Positions 10,866 to 20,484 of a DNA stretch of 64,000 bases are shown piece by piece. Numbering within the stretch: the stretch's first letter is position 1; each line of letters starts with the position of its first letter. Source of the DNA: Hanleya hanleyi (lineage: Eukaryota > Mollusca > Polyplacophora > Lepidopleurida > Hanleyidae); the NCBI GenBank assembly GCA_036873755.1, contig JAVTVY010020249.1, positions 1 through 64,000 on the forward strand, given 5' to 3'. Under the pieces are notes generated by a model that did not search any database, was not told where the DNA came from, and was given only the letters and a program-made list of their open reading frames with translations. Made by a program: the position numbers and the translations under genes.

Positions 10866-11345
10866 ATGTCACCAGTCCTACGAGCCATCCTTCCCCTTAC
10901 ACCCCGGGTGGGGTTACACGTCTATGAAGATAAAGTCACCCTCGTGGAAGACCGTGGAGATGTTTGCTGGTCGCCCGCTGAGACCGTATCGAATACGGTT
11001 ACGCTACACCGTGACGGCTGGACCAAATTTAAACGGGTGTTGAGCGGCGAGTTCGATGGACATCTCATCCACATAGACAATGCCATCTACGTATACCGTG
11101 GACCCTTCTTCCCACGCCTGGGCCGCTACCAAGACCCTACGCGAGGCTTCACCCTAGACCCCGATCTGTGGACAGCCTTCGAGAAAGTGGTGCCTATCGA
11201 GGACCAGCTGTTTACACCGGACGAGCGGTCATCAGACGAGTTGGAGTGGGCTCGTGCCCTGAGAGAAGCAGCGGCAGAACCCAATGAACAAATGTCTAGC
11301 CATGAACCAGACGACGAGGCCATTGATTACCCGGCTAGACTTTGA
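10866..11345 (+). CDS. PC4-like repeat protein, second paralogue (159 aa)
   Basis: I chose the ATG at 10866 because it follows the TATA-like box at a spacing matching its neighbours and begins just before the conserved core; the frame is open upstream but without ATG. The core has two repeats: VGLHVYEDKVTLVED...VTLHRDGWTKFKRVLSG, then IYVYRGPFFPRL...GFTLDPDLWTAFEKV. The second helix ends in a run of acidic residues, and a polar acidic tail follows (residues about 115-159). It is closely related to the 11426 gene and to the second half of the 9645 gene. Tandem duplication within the element is the likely origin. Function is inferred to be nucleic-acid binding. Confidence 0.7.
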   Translation: MSPVLRAILPLTPRVGLHVYEDKVTLVEDRGDVCWSPAETVSNTVTLHRDGWTKFKRVLSGEFDGHLIHIDNAIYVYRGPFFPRLGRYQDPTRGFTLDPDLWTAFEKVVPIEDQLFTPDERSSDELEWARALREAAAEPNEQMSSHEPDDEAIDYPARL

Positions 11346-11378
11346 CCACCCGATCCTTTGATCTCACGGGGTTCTCCC

Positions 11379-11385
11379 TATAAAT
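11379..11385 (+). promoter_or_regulatory. TATA box for the third PC4-like gene
   Basis: TATAAAT, 47 nt before the ATG at 11426, in the same local context as the preceding promoter. Confidence 0.6.
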
Positions 11386-11425
11386 ACGAGAGACAGTCAA
11401 ATCTGGTACCATTCACGTACTGACC

Positions 11426-11884
11426 ATGACGGAGCATATAATACTGGCGTATCTCAGCTTGACCCCCGAGGTTTTCCTGCACGTGTATGCGGATAAGGTC
11501 GATATCATGGAGGAGGTGGGAGACATCTGTGATGCGGATCCTACACAACCGTGCCCGGCCCACATTCGTCTGTCCCGAGAGGGCTGGACCAAATTCAAAC
11601 GGGTGTTGTCTGGTGAACTGGACGGCGACCTCATCCACTTGTGTCACGATGTGTACATCCGACGCGGCCCTTTCTTTGTTCAATTGGCTCGGCTAGATGG
11701 GGGTACAGTGCATTTTACCCTTCACCCTGATCTATGGTCTGCATTGGAAGATGCCGTGGTAGATGTGGATCAAGTGCTTATCAAGCGGTCATCAGACGAG
11801 TTGGACTGGTCATTTACCATGGACACTGTGGAAGCCAACGAAGAAAATCAGAAACTCCGGCCCAAGATATACCGTTATAAATAA
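11426..11884 (+). CDS. PC4-like repeat protein, third paralogue (152 aa)
   Basis: Intact frame. The first repeat reads FLHVYADKVDIMEEV...IRLSREGWTKFKRVLSG and the second DVYIRRGPFFVQL...FTLHPDLWSALEDAV, with an acidic then basic C-terminal tail. It shares the motif KRSSDELDW/ERSSDELEW with the 10866 protein directly after the second repeat. The TATA box of the integrase gene (11876-11881) overlaps the last codons and almost touches the stop codon. Probable single-stranded nucleic-acid binding by analogy with PC4 (inference). Confidence 0.7.
   Translation: MTEHIILAYLSLTPEVFLHVYADKVDIMEEVGDICDADPTQPCPAHIRLSREGWTKFKRVLSGELDGDLIHLCHDVYIRRGPFFVQLARLDGGTVHFTLHPDLWSALEDAVVDVDQVLIKRSSDELDWSFTMDTVEANEENQKLRPKIYRYK
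11876..11881 (+). promoter_or_regulatory. TATA box of the integrase gene inside the upstream coding end
   Basis: TATAAA spans the final codons of the third PC4-like gene, 43 nt before the integrase ATG at 11919. The same overlap of a TATA box and an upstream stop recurs at 12988. Confidence 0.6.
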
Positions 11885-11918
11885 ACGATAGAGCCAGGGT
11901 CCATCATCATTTGTCACC

Positions 11919-12992
11919 ATGAAGCGCTGGGAGAAGGTGTTGGATAACTTATACTACAGTCTCGACAGTCCGGCGGCCTATAGTGCATTGTCGGCTCTCT
12001 ATCGAGCGGCCAAACCCCAGGGGATACAACGTGCCCAAGTCCGAGATTGGTTAAGAAAACAAGACACCTATACCTTACATCGAGCTGTCCGTCGCCATTT
12101 TCTATGGAACCGGGTCATCGTGGGAGGAATAGATACCCAGTGGCAAGCGGATTTGGTCGATATGAGCGCCTTTGCCAAACACAACGATGGGAATCGGTGT
12201 ATCTTGACATGCATCGATATCCTATCCAAGTATGCGTGGGTGGTACCCATCCGGACGAAAACGGGGGCGAATCTCATAGCGGCGTTCAAAGATATCTTCA
12301 AGACCGGGCGCAAACCTTTGTATTTGCAAACCGACGAAGGCACGGAATTCCTCAACAGACCGTTCCAACAGTTTCTGAAAGCCAGAAGGTGTTTTTCTTC
12401 CATACGTACAACGAGACCAAGGCTTCCGTGGTGGAAAGGTTCAACAGGACATTCAAAGGCCGCATGTATAAATATTTCACCTATAAGAATACAAGGCGGT
12501 ACATCGATGTTCTCCCGAAACTTGTGAGTGGTTACAATCGAGCCTATCACCGGAGTATAGAGAGAGCCCCCATTACCGTGACCCAACGCAATGAAGCCCA
12601 AGTCCGGCGTGTCTTGTACCCCAGGCAATCGCAGCGAACGCCGAAGGCGGTGTACAAGGTCGGGGACCCTGTACGGATCAGTAAAGTCAAAGGTCAATTT
12701 GAGAAAAAGTTACTTGCCCAACTGGAGCGATGAGCACTTCCTGATTAAACGGCGCCTACCCCAACAGCAGCGAGTCTATGAACTGGAAGATCTTCAAGGG
12801 GAACCGTTGCTAGGGACGTTTTACGAGATGGAATTACAGCCTGTCGTAAAAACACAGCAAGACTACTACACGGTGGAGCAGATTTTGAAAACGGAACGTC
12901 GACGTGGCAAACTGTTTCATTTCGTCAAATGGCAAGGCTGGCCCAGTTCCTTCAATTCCTGGGTCGCTGCCAACCAGGTGAAACGACTATAA
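11919..12992 (+). pseudogene. Polinton retroviral-like integrase with chromodomain (two frameshifts)
   Basis: The DDE integrase core is visible: first acidic residues in WQADLVDM, second in LQTDEGTEF, glutamate in ASVVERFNRT. The C-terminal part holds the YLPNWSDE segment and a chromodomain-like end (FVKWQGWPSSFNSW). The order is N-terminal region, rve core and chromodomain, the standard Polinton/Maverick integrase. The product is split over three frames. One shift lies near 12390, between the second aspartate and the glutamate. One lies near 12700 in a run of five A. Both are single-base changes next to short homopolymers, so sequence error cannot be excluded; otherwise the gene is dead. The enzyme would have produced the 6-bp duplications seen around these elements. 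Confidence 0.85.
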
Positions 12993-12993
12993 A
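12988..12993 (+). promoter_or_regulatory. TATA box overlapping the integrase stop codon
   Basis: TATAAA includes the TAA stop (12990-12992) and lies 55 nt before the ATG at 13043. Confidence 0.5.
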
Positions 12994-13042
12994 GCCAGAC
13001 ACCACTACCGTCATCCTTCATTCCACGTCCGACCACAGTGCT

Positions 13043-13195
13043 ATGGACAAACAGCAGCTGCCTCTGAACACAGCGTCACCCAAAACGCGCAACATTGTCT
13101 CCTCCGAACCTTGCCGAAAGGGAGACCTTGGACCGTTTGACCTGGATGTGACCTTTGACCTTTTGACCCGACATGCATCCGCGCACTGCCGGTGA
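13043..13195 (+). pseudogene. Truncated 50-codon gene downstream of the integrase
   Basis: ATG 55 nt after a TATA box, in the same layout as its neighbours. It encodes about 50 residues with no recognised family. The frame ends just before a very GC-rich block and a retroelement fragment, so the rest of a longer gene was probably lost there. Confidence 0.35.
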
Positions 13196-13275
13196 TAACG
13201 CGCACTTCCGGAGAACGCCCGCGCGGGCGCTGCGGCGGGGGCGGGCCGGGCCGGGGCGGGCCGGGGAAAAAACAC
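13196..13275. other. Extremely GC-rich block
   Basis: About 70 bases made almost only of G and C with repeated GGGCCGGG units, unlike both flanks. It marks the junction between element coding DNA and the retroelement fragment. Confidence 0.6.
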
Positions 13276-13558
13276 GGAGGTTGAACTCTATAACGAATAT
13301 TATTGATTAAGAATACTGATCAGCGATACGGATTTGATATTTTGGAACATCATGATGTCTTGCCGGCATCATTGAAAACTGTTGACCGCTTCTCTCTTGC
13401 AGGAAACAAGCCTATGTTTATGTATACTTTTGTCTTTTTGAATTTGGTGCTAATACTGTTATATGGAAATGGAATAGGTCTTTGGATTATGGACGCGGAT
13501 ATTCTCTAATGGACGACGGCTGGATTATGAATGACGGACTAGACGCTTGTAATACGGA
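13276..13558 (+). mobile_element. 5'-truncated 3' end of the RT retroelement (copy 1)
   Basis: This closely matches 56170-56443, which follows the reverse transcriptase frame at 54.3-56.0 kb, including ACTGATCAGCGATACGG, GTTGACCGCTTCTCTC and GGACTAGACGCTTG. The encoded segment has a hydrophobic stretch and an SLMDDGW motif in the best-preserved frame. It is inserted between the truncated gene and the right terminal repeats of the Polinton-like element. Confidence 0.8.
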
Positions 13559-15079
13559 CGTCTAAGTAAAATTTTGGAACTCTTCTGTGTTTGGAGGTAG
13601 TTTTAGTGAAACCCGGAAGTGACGTCTGTGCGAACAACCTACACCACCACCCAACCATGGACCCCTAGTGGTGGGTTAAAACACTCCCTCACGCATCCTC
13701 CAACATGCCTGTTTCTATACTACGACCAGACTGCGCATGCGCAGACCATTGAACACGGACGAACCAATCGGATGCTGCTTCACAAGAGCTTCAACATAAG
13801 ACCTCATACGACTCCATCGGACCCATAGTGACCCCTGTCGGTGCCAAAATGTCTATTTCCATATACTTTCTCTACTGCGCATGCGCAGAATGACGTCAGT
13901 TCCACGTCACACCCACCCCGTCGGATACTCGCTCACGACTGCTTTACATGGATACCTCACTCGATCCCATCGGATCATTAGGGGCCTACCTAGACTCCAA
14001 AACGTCCACCCCGTATGGACCTATACACCCATAGCCATGCAGTATAGGCCTATGGGCCTACCCAGGCCTCGGTGACTTTTTTCAAAAATTTCACCGTTTC
14101 GTGCCGGGACACTTCCTATCATGTTTGTCTTGACGAGACTAAGAAAACAAATCCAAACAACCATACCGCAAATGTCTAGAAATAGGTTTCCCAGTGGGGC
14201 AAACATTGGTCCTATACCCCTAGTATGGGACTATATGGGTCTCCCTGAACTTTTTCCAAAAATTTCAACGATTCGCTCCGCGATACTTCCTATCATGTTT
14301 GTCTTGACGAGACTAAGAAAACGAGACCCCACAACCTATACCGCAAATGTGGAGAAGTAGGTTTCCCAGGATGGTCCTATACCCCCCATACCCCATATAG
14401 GCATTTTTCCGTAATTTAGGATAAAGTCCGTGTTCCGTATTTTTTCAGGAAAAATTGTACATACACCCACCCTGGAACTAGGGGGAGATAACTCTATTGA
14501 TAGGCAAGCCCCGTTAAGCCCGGCGACCTATATACCCCCCATATCCCATATAGGCATTTTCCCGGATTTTTCGATAAAGTCCGTGTTCCGTTTTTTTTCA
14601 GGAAAAATTTTACATGCACCCACCCATGACTGGATGCCCCTTCACGAATGCTTCACATTGATACCTCATACAACTCCATCGGCCCATTAGGGGCTCCCCT
14701 AGCTCCAAAACGTCTATTTCCATACCCTTTGGCCACCGCGCATGCGCAGAATGCCGATATTTCAACCCAACACCCAGCCCATTAGATGCCCCTTCACGAA
14801 TGCTTCACTTTGATACCTCACTCGACCCCATCGGACCATGCAGCGTATTTGAAGTCTGGGGACTACTTTTTCTCCGCGGAAGCTTTTTCCCGCGGCCGCA
14901 TCACCGCCAGACCGCATCACCGCGGATGAATACATTCCCTGCAACAATTGGAACTCTCCTGTGTTGGAGGTAGCTTTTGGTCATTCTGCCGGAACTATAG
15001 TGCACTTGACCTCTGTGACCTCCCCCAGTATGCAAATTTCTGAGGTCAACGGACATCCATTTACTCTTACACTACTACT
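13559..15079. repeat. Right terminal region of the 7.7-kb element
   Basis: Inverted counterpart of 7354-8270, longer and more decayed. It has several approximately 150-bp units with TGCGCATGCGCAG cores, CCATCGGACC blocks, and two units of the ACGGAC/GTAAAGTCC family (14400-14620). The outermost 300 bp mirror the left end. It ends CTTACACTACTACT followed by the GAAGTA duplication. Confidence 0.75.
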
Positions 15080-15085
15080 GAAGTA
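15080..15085. repeat. Target-site duplication GAAGTA (right copy)
   Basis: Second copy of the duplication at 7348-7353. Confidence 0.9.
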
Positions 15086-18000
15086 TTACCGATACAGGAA
15101 GCTGTGAATACAATCTACCAACGTCATTGGCCTATACTATTCAGCACTGTTTTCACCGACATCGGCCAATATTGGACTTGTACAATTTCCGGTTAGAGGA
15201 TAACACCCGTCTCCCCCAACACGCCTATACTATTTTTGAGGACCAAGCCACAGTCTTCAAATTAAATCTCACCTTTGGATATTTATTACGGCATAAGGAG
15301 ACGGACTAGATCCGGTACTTTTGCCCCAGTCACAATACCCTTGTGTTCGACCTGCCTTTCACCATTACGGATCGTACATCCCTGGACACCGCACTGACCC
15401 AACTAGAAACCTTGGATAGCTTGAAATGGGCCGACAACAATGCCTCAACACCAAATGGCAGGTGGAGATGACGACGAATGTTACGTTATTTTGTGACTAA
15501 AATGATTGACCACTCCATCGGCGCCCCCATCAACTTACCGCCCTGGCTGAAACACAGAGATGGCATGCAGGCCTTAGTGAGTGGGAGTAATGGGCCTTAC
15601 ACCGATCGGAAATGTTTATTCCGCTGCCTGGCTATACATTTGGACCAGGCCCGATACAATAGGTGCGAGCGAATTGCCAACTGCTACTGGGAAGACTACT
15701 TACGTGAACAGAACATAGAAAAACAACACTTTCGCGGGATCCCGTTATCACAACTGGATGTGGTGGAAATCTTGTTCCACGTTAATGTTGTCGTGTACAG
15801 TCTGTCCCAACACATGGAAGACCAACACCAATGCCCCTCGAATCATAGCCCGCATCGTGCATCGTTCCCCGAGGAAGTACGACACAACCATGAAATTGAA
15901 TTTGTACCAGACGGACGCTGGCGGGCATTTTTCCTACATTACGGACATGAACAGGTATACCCAGTCGTACAGTTGTACTAAATGCCATTGCGTGTTTGAT
16001 CGCTTGCCCAACTTACACCGTCACGAGAAAACCTGTACAATACTGTCAAACAGAAATTTCCTGGCGGCATCTTCCACAACACACCCACCATATTTGAAGA
16101 GTTGGCAGATGAATGCCTTGACGTCCCCATGAACCACCGCTATTTTCCGTACCGAGCTTGTTACGATTTTGAAGCCCTATTAGAGCCCATGGAGATGGTA
16201 TCGGCCAAAACACAATGAACCCAGGGCCACATTCCATTGAGAGTGAGTATCCAGACCAATGTGCCCAGTGACCAGAATGAACTTATTACCCGAATGATGG
16301 ACAACCTGTAAACGATCAGTCAAGCCAGTGTGGCACATCTCGCCTCCACGATCTACCGTAATGTTTAGCTGCACTTGACGCTCGTATTCCAACATCGGCT
16401 ATGGAGGCTGATACCGAGTACGACACCAAAGACGAGTACGACACCAAAGACGAGGACGAGGTACCCAAACCACCCAAACTCCACGCCCAGAAACTAAAAC
16501 TGCGTTTGTTGGAATATATGAACCAATTACCTGTCCTCGAGTTCAATTCCGGGTGGTATGATCTGAACTTGATCAAAGAAATCTTGTTCCCTACCTAGCC
16601 AAAGCCGGGAACGTCAAACACATCATCAAGAAGACACACAACCACGTCGCTCTATCCACGACTTCACTCCGCTTTCTAAACGTATGGAATTACCTGGCGC
16701 CGAATTACAGCTATGACCAGTGGGTAAAAGCCTACGACTGTGCCCACAGGAAAAGCTGCTTTCCATATACCTCCATATAGACCGTCTGGACGAGACGCAA
16801 CTTCCATTCCAAGAGCCCTTCTACAATAATCTCAAAGGAGAGGCGTTATCCGACACCCTCTATACCGAACTCCAACAGGTGTGGCTGCGGGTCGTCTATT
16901 ACAACAATCTGGATGTCATCCCTTTCCTAGAAGCTACCGACAAAATGGCCGACTTCTACCGAGATATGGGTGTCGACGTGTCTAAAGAGTGTGTAAGCAT
17001 TCCCGGTCTGACCCTGCAGTATCTGTTCCAGGATTTACCCACCTTTTTAACCCTCATCAAACAGAATGACGCCCACATGTTTGACTGTTTGAAAGGAAAT
17101 ATCGTAGGTGGCCCCAGCATTATATTCCATTGGTACCATGAGAAAGAACAATGGCTCGATTGGGAAGCTGAGCGCCGAGACGTCACCATCCGTCACCAAG
17201 CCAACCACGCGGAAAAACGAATTGGAGATCGGCGGATTCGCCATTATTAATAAAATACCGATCGTGTTCCAGTTCCATGGCTGCTACTGGCATGGCCATG
17301 AGTGTTCGTTCGCAAGAGGGTGCTATAACGAACACCGTGATCTGACCCCGGCCGCTTTATGCCAGGATGTTGACCAGAACTGCGACTATATCCCGGGGTT
17401 GGGCTACGCCTATGTACAACTATGGGAATGTGAGTTCCATCAGATGCAACTTTGTCAGCCCGAGTTGTACACCTTTCTACACGCCGATGATCGGCTACTG
17501 GATTACGCGACTATTATCACCAAGGTCGATATCCTAGGCACTATTCAGACGAGAGACATCTACGGGCTCGCTGAATGTGACATCCATGTCCCTGACCGCC
17601 TGAAAGATACGTTTGCAGAATGTTCGCCCATCTTCAAAAACACCAAGGTGGGACGAGACGACATTGGGCCCATGCCGAGGGCCATGAAGTTCTCACACAA
17701 CCCTGGCGTATGTTAATCAGCAGCATGTTTGGCGAGAAGATCCTACTGGGCACCCCGTTACTTCGTTGGTACCTGCATCACGGTCTCGAAGTCACCAAAA
17801 TTTATCAAGTGATGTTTACACCCGAGGCTTGTTTCAAGAAGTTTGCGGAGGACGTGGCCACGGCACGTCGCCAAGGAGATGCCGACCTCAGTAAAGCTAT
17901 CATCGCAGAAACGATGAAATTACTCGGGAACAGCGGATACGGAAAAACTGTAACTAAGGACCGCCACGTCGACATCCACATTTGCAACATCAAACAAGCC

Positions 18001-18637
18001 CACAAACGGCTGAATTCACCCTTCACCGACACATGGAGATGATTGACGACACCACGTATGAAGTCACCTCGACCAAGAAGACCATCACATATAACCTACC
18101 GCTACTAATCGGGTGCATGGTGTACCAGCTGGCCAAACTATGGATGCTAGAGTTCTTGTACGATTTTATGTGTGTGTTTTTCGATCCGTCAGACCGGCAG
18201 TTGATGGAGATGGATACGGATTCCGGGTACATTGCCGTCTCCAACACGAACTGGGAATGCTTAGTCGAACCGGAACTGCGAGAACGCTATGAAAGTGAAC
18301 GAGATGGATGGCTGCCGCGCCAGTATGATAAAAGGACCCCCGGCCTCTTCAAGTTAGAATGGACGGGTGAGGCCATGATCGCCCTCTGCTTAAAAACCTA
18401 CTATTGCGACGGTGAGGGCGACAAGAAGTTCAGCTGTAAAGGCGTCAGTCTTCAGAATAATAACATCACCTGTACCTCGATGTGCTCCAGAGCGAGACCA
18501 GTGGGACCAATAAAGGTTTACGAGTCGTCCAGAACCAGATGTGCTCCTACACCCAGCAGCGGGACGCCTTCACCTTCTTCTACCCCCAGCGCATAGTTCT
18601 CCCAGATGGTGTGAACACAACGTATCTTGATATTTAG
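15086..18637 (+). pseudogene. Polinton protein-primed family B DNA polymerase, decayed
   Basis: Spread over several frames with in-frame stops (for example TAG at 15307). In order: the N-domain with HCFHRHRP...YNF (shared with the 8488-9435 gene); an FRCLAIH region (about 15620); a C2H2-like finger (about 15970-16035); Exo I YDFEAL (16162-16179); Exo II FNSGWYDLN (16542-16568); FHGCYWHGHEC (about 17270-17300); polymerase motif B region LLGNSGYGKT (about 17921-17950); motif C DTDS (18213-18224); and a YPQR...DGV C-terminal end before the stop at 18635-18637. The segment between IIFHWYHE and WLDWEAE (near 17145) is too short: motif A (the D..SLYP/YDANALY region) is missing, apparently by an internal deletion. 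Known homologues replicate Polintons and adintoviruses with a protein primer. The gene cannot be active. Confidence 0.9.
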
Positions 18638-18659
18638 AGTGATACCCCTATAAATGCTA

Positions 18660-19160
18660 AAGTAAAGGTGAACTAACACCACAGATATTCATGGACTTGT
18701 CGTTGATATTATATGAAGGGGGAAATAACTGTTGTATATATGTTATGTTCCCAGTAATGAAAATATAACCTGTTTTTTTTATTACAACAATGTGATTTAG
18801 GTTCTTTTGTATACGAACCAGGATCCAACGCACATGCACGGAGTCAAAGTTACAAGCGTCTAGTCCGTCATTCATAATCCAGCCGTCGTCCATTAGAGAA
18901 TATCCGCGTCCATAATCCAAAGACCTATTCCATTTCCATATAACAGTATTAGCACCAAATTCAAAAAGACAAAAGTATACATAAACATAGGCTTGTTTCC
19001 TGCAAGAGAGAAGCGGTCAACAGTTTTCAATGATGCCGGCAAGACATCATGATGTTCCAAAATATCAAATCCGTATCGCTGATCAGTATTCTTAATCCAT
19101 AATATTCGTTATAGAGTCGTCATCTAAAAATGATGTACCTCAGTCACGCTTTGATTGTGA
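18660..19160 (-). mobile_element. 5'-truncated 3' end of the RT retroelement (copy 2)
   Basis: The minus-strand sequence from 19160 down to about 18850 matches 56130-56443 and 13276-13558, including the SLMDDGWIM segment. The part from 18850 to 18660 continues the same open frame beyond the other two copies and contains AATAAA, so it may be the true 3' end. It lies between the polymerase stop and the terminal repeats of the outer Polinton. Confidence 0.75.
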
Positions 19161-19403
19161 CTCTCGTATTAATAGTCGGGTTTCGTGATCTGCTCCAAGT
19201 AAAAGGGGAAATTGAGGCCCCTTGAGCTCAAACATTTGCATATGACCTCTGTGACGTCAGTTCCACGCACATAAAACAGCAAATTCACACCACTTGAGCT
19301 CAAAAATTTGCATATGACCGCTGTGACGTCACTTTTGTGACGTCACAAAGTGCACTCAGAGGTCAAAGGTCAAATGGCCTCAATTTGCTCTTTCTCTACT
19401 ACT
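19161..19403. mobile_element. Right terminus of the outer Polinton
   Basis: Ends TCTCTACTACT at 19403, the complement of an AGTAGTAG start. Two internal copies of TTGAGCTCAAAcATTTGCATATGACC-like sequence (the octamer ATTTGCAT at about 19236 and 19306), CRE-like GACGTCAC motifs and a DR1 motif AGGTCAAAGGTCA (19360-19372) are typical of the other element ends in this window. The next six bases are GACGGG; no left partner with that duplication was found. Confidence 0.65.
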
Positions 19404-19484
19404 GACGGGGTAAGGGCAGGACTGTGGAGCCATTAAAAAAAATCGTTTGACTCCATCACCCTCTAGCCTACCGTAATATACTTA
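19404..19484. other. Short spacer between the Polinton end and a MITE
   Basis: Flanking sequence without features apart from the TTA duplication of the next element (19482-19484). Confidence 0.5.
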
Positions 19485-20157
19485 GGGTGCATTCCACACC
19501 TAAATGATGTGCGGCTAAAAACAGGCATGGGTTCGGATCGTCGGCCACAAATTGTTGTAAAATCTTTAACAAAAACCCCGTAAAAGTATATATTTTCTAA
19601 ATGGGCACACCCGTGCCATTATTTCAGAAGACTTGTGAGCTATTGAAATTGAATAGAAAATACGTACAATCCTCCTTAAACCTTCTTCAACTTTTCTGAA
19701 AAACTCCATAAAATATATGAAAATGTGTCAAATTCTACCCGCAGCCCAGAGAAAACGTACGAAATGATTTTCGTTTTATGTATGTTAAAGTGTTTCCCGT
19801 CCAAAGAACAATTTAAAATGGCGAAAAAAACAGGGGGTCGACCTACTCGTTTTTTGTAAAATTTTATCGCCATAAAGGAATCATCATTTTCGCTTCCCGA
19901 AAAAGTGCGGATTTTGGCCCGCCAGATATTCAATTCCGGACACGATTAACTCTGTAGTGGCGAGTGGGTGCGATCAACAAGCAATTGTTATATCCTCGTT
20001 TGGAGAAATGGTTACGTCCAGCAGGGTGATACTATAGATATCAGCTAGTAGAAAGGTAAGAAGAAGTACCATGCTGTCAAAATCGGGCGTCCTTCCTTAT
20101 TATAAAATTAGGGAGGGACCATTTGTGCGAAACCGTGGCCTAGTGTGGAGTGCACCC
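19485..20157. mobile_element. MITE with 15-bp inverted ends and TTA/TA duplication
   Basis: Starts GGGTGCATTCCACAC and ends GTGTGGAGTGCACCC, flanked by TTA on both sides. It is homologous over its length to 27558-28209. TA or TWA duplications fit Tc1/mariner or PIF/Harbinger-type elements; the class is not certain. Non-coding. Confidence 0.8.
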
Positions 20158-20484
20158 TTAGCATAATACAAGATACAGTGATGGCGTCACTTCCGGTTCG
20201 AAGTCATTTCCGGATGATTTCCTCGAAAATTCCTAAACCTTGCATCCTGTCCAAATCATCGCAAGAACTGCCCCAAATCTCGCTTAAGTTACCAAAAGTG
20301 GCGCCCACTGCCAACTCGAGAATATAGTCAAATCAAAGCTCTCACTATCTGCGATGGTATGGCGATATTAAACCACCGTCATCATAACGCAGTAACCCTC
20401 TTCAACGTCCATCCTGCAGGAGTCCTGGATAGCCACGGTGTTGATAGCAATAGCCTCATCCACAATAATACATTATGGGCTCGA
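20158..20484. other. Flank of the palindromic element
   Basis: No gene recognised. It ends with the duplication GCTCGA at 20479-20484. Confidence 0.5.
20479..20484. repeat. Target-site duplication GCTCGA (left copy)
   Basis: GCTCGA immediately precedes the AGTAGTATATGGACAG terminus and recurs at 29514-29519 after the complementary terminus. Its 6-bp length matches Polinton integration. Confidence 0.92.

Larger units (their letters stand above)
7354..15079. mobile_element. Polinton/Maverick-type element, 7,726 bp
   Basis: The element starts AGTAGTAGTGTAAGAG and ends with the complement of the same sequence. It has long inverted ends, is flanked by GAAGTA duplications and carries a chromodomain integrase of the Polinton type. 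Gene order: left terminal repeats; zinc-finger/polymerase-N gene on the minus strand; divergent promoter region; then on the plus strand a PC4-like gene, a tail-anchored protein gene, two more PC4-like genes, the integrase and a truncated gene; a retroelement fragment; right terminal repeats. No full polymerase, packaging ATPase, protease or capsid genes are seen, so it is a deletion derivative or an atypical member. It is inserted in the death-domain/polymerase reading frame of an older Polinton. Confidence 0.85.

Noticed and set aside
5144..19403. One outer Polinton spanning 5144 to 19403
   Set aside because: The two ends share only about seven terminal bases and the adjoining 6-bp words differ (AGTACT against GACGGG), so they are not a proven pair.
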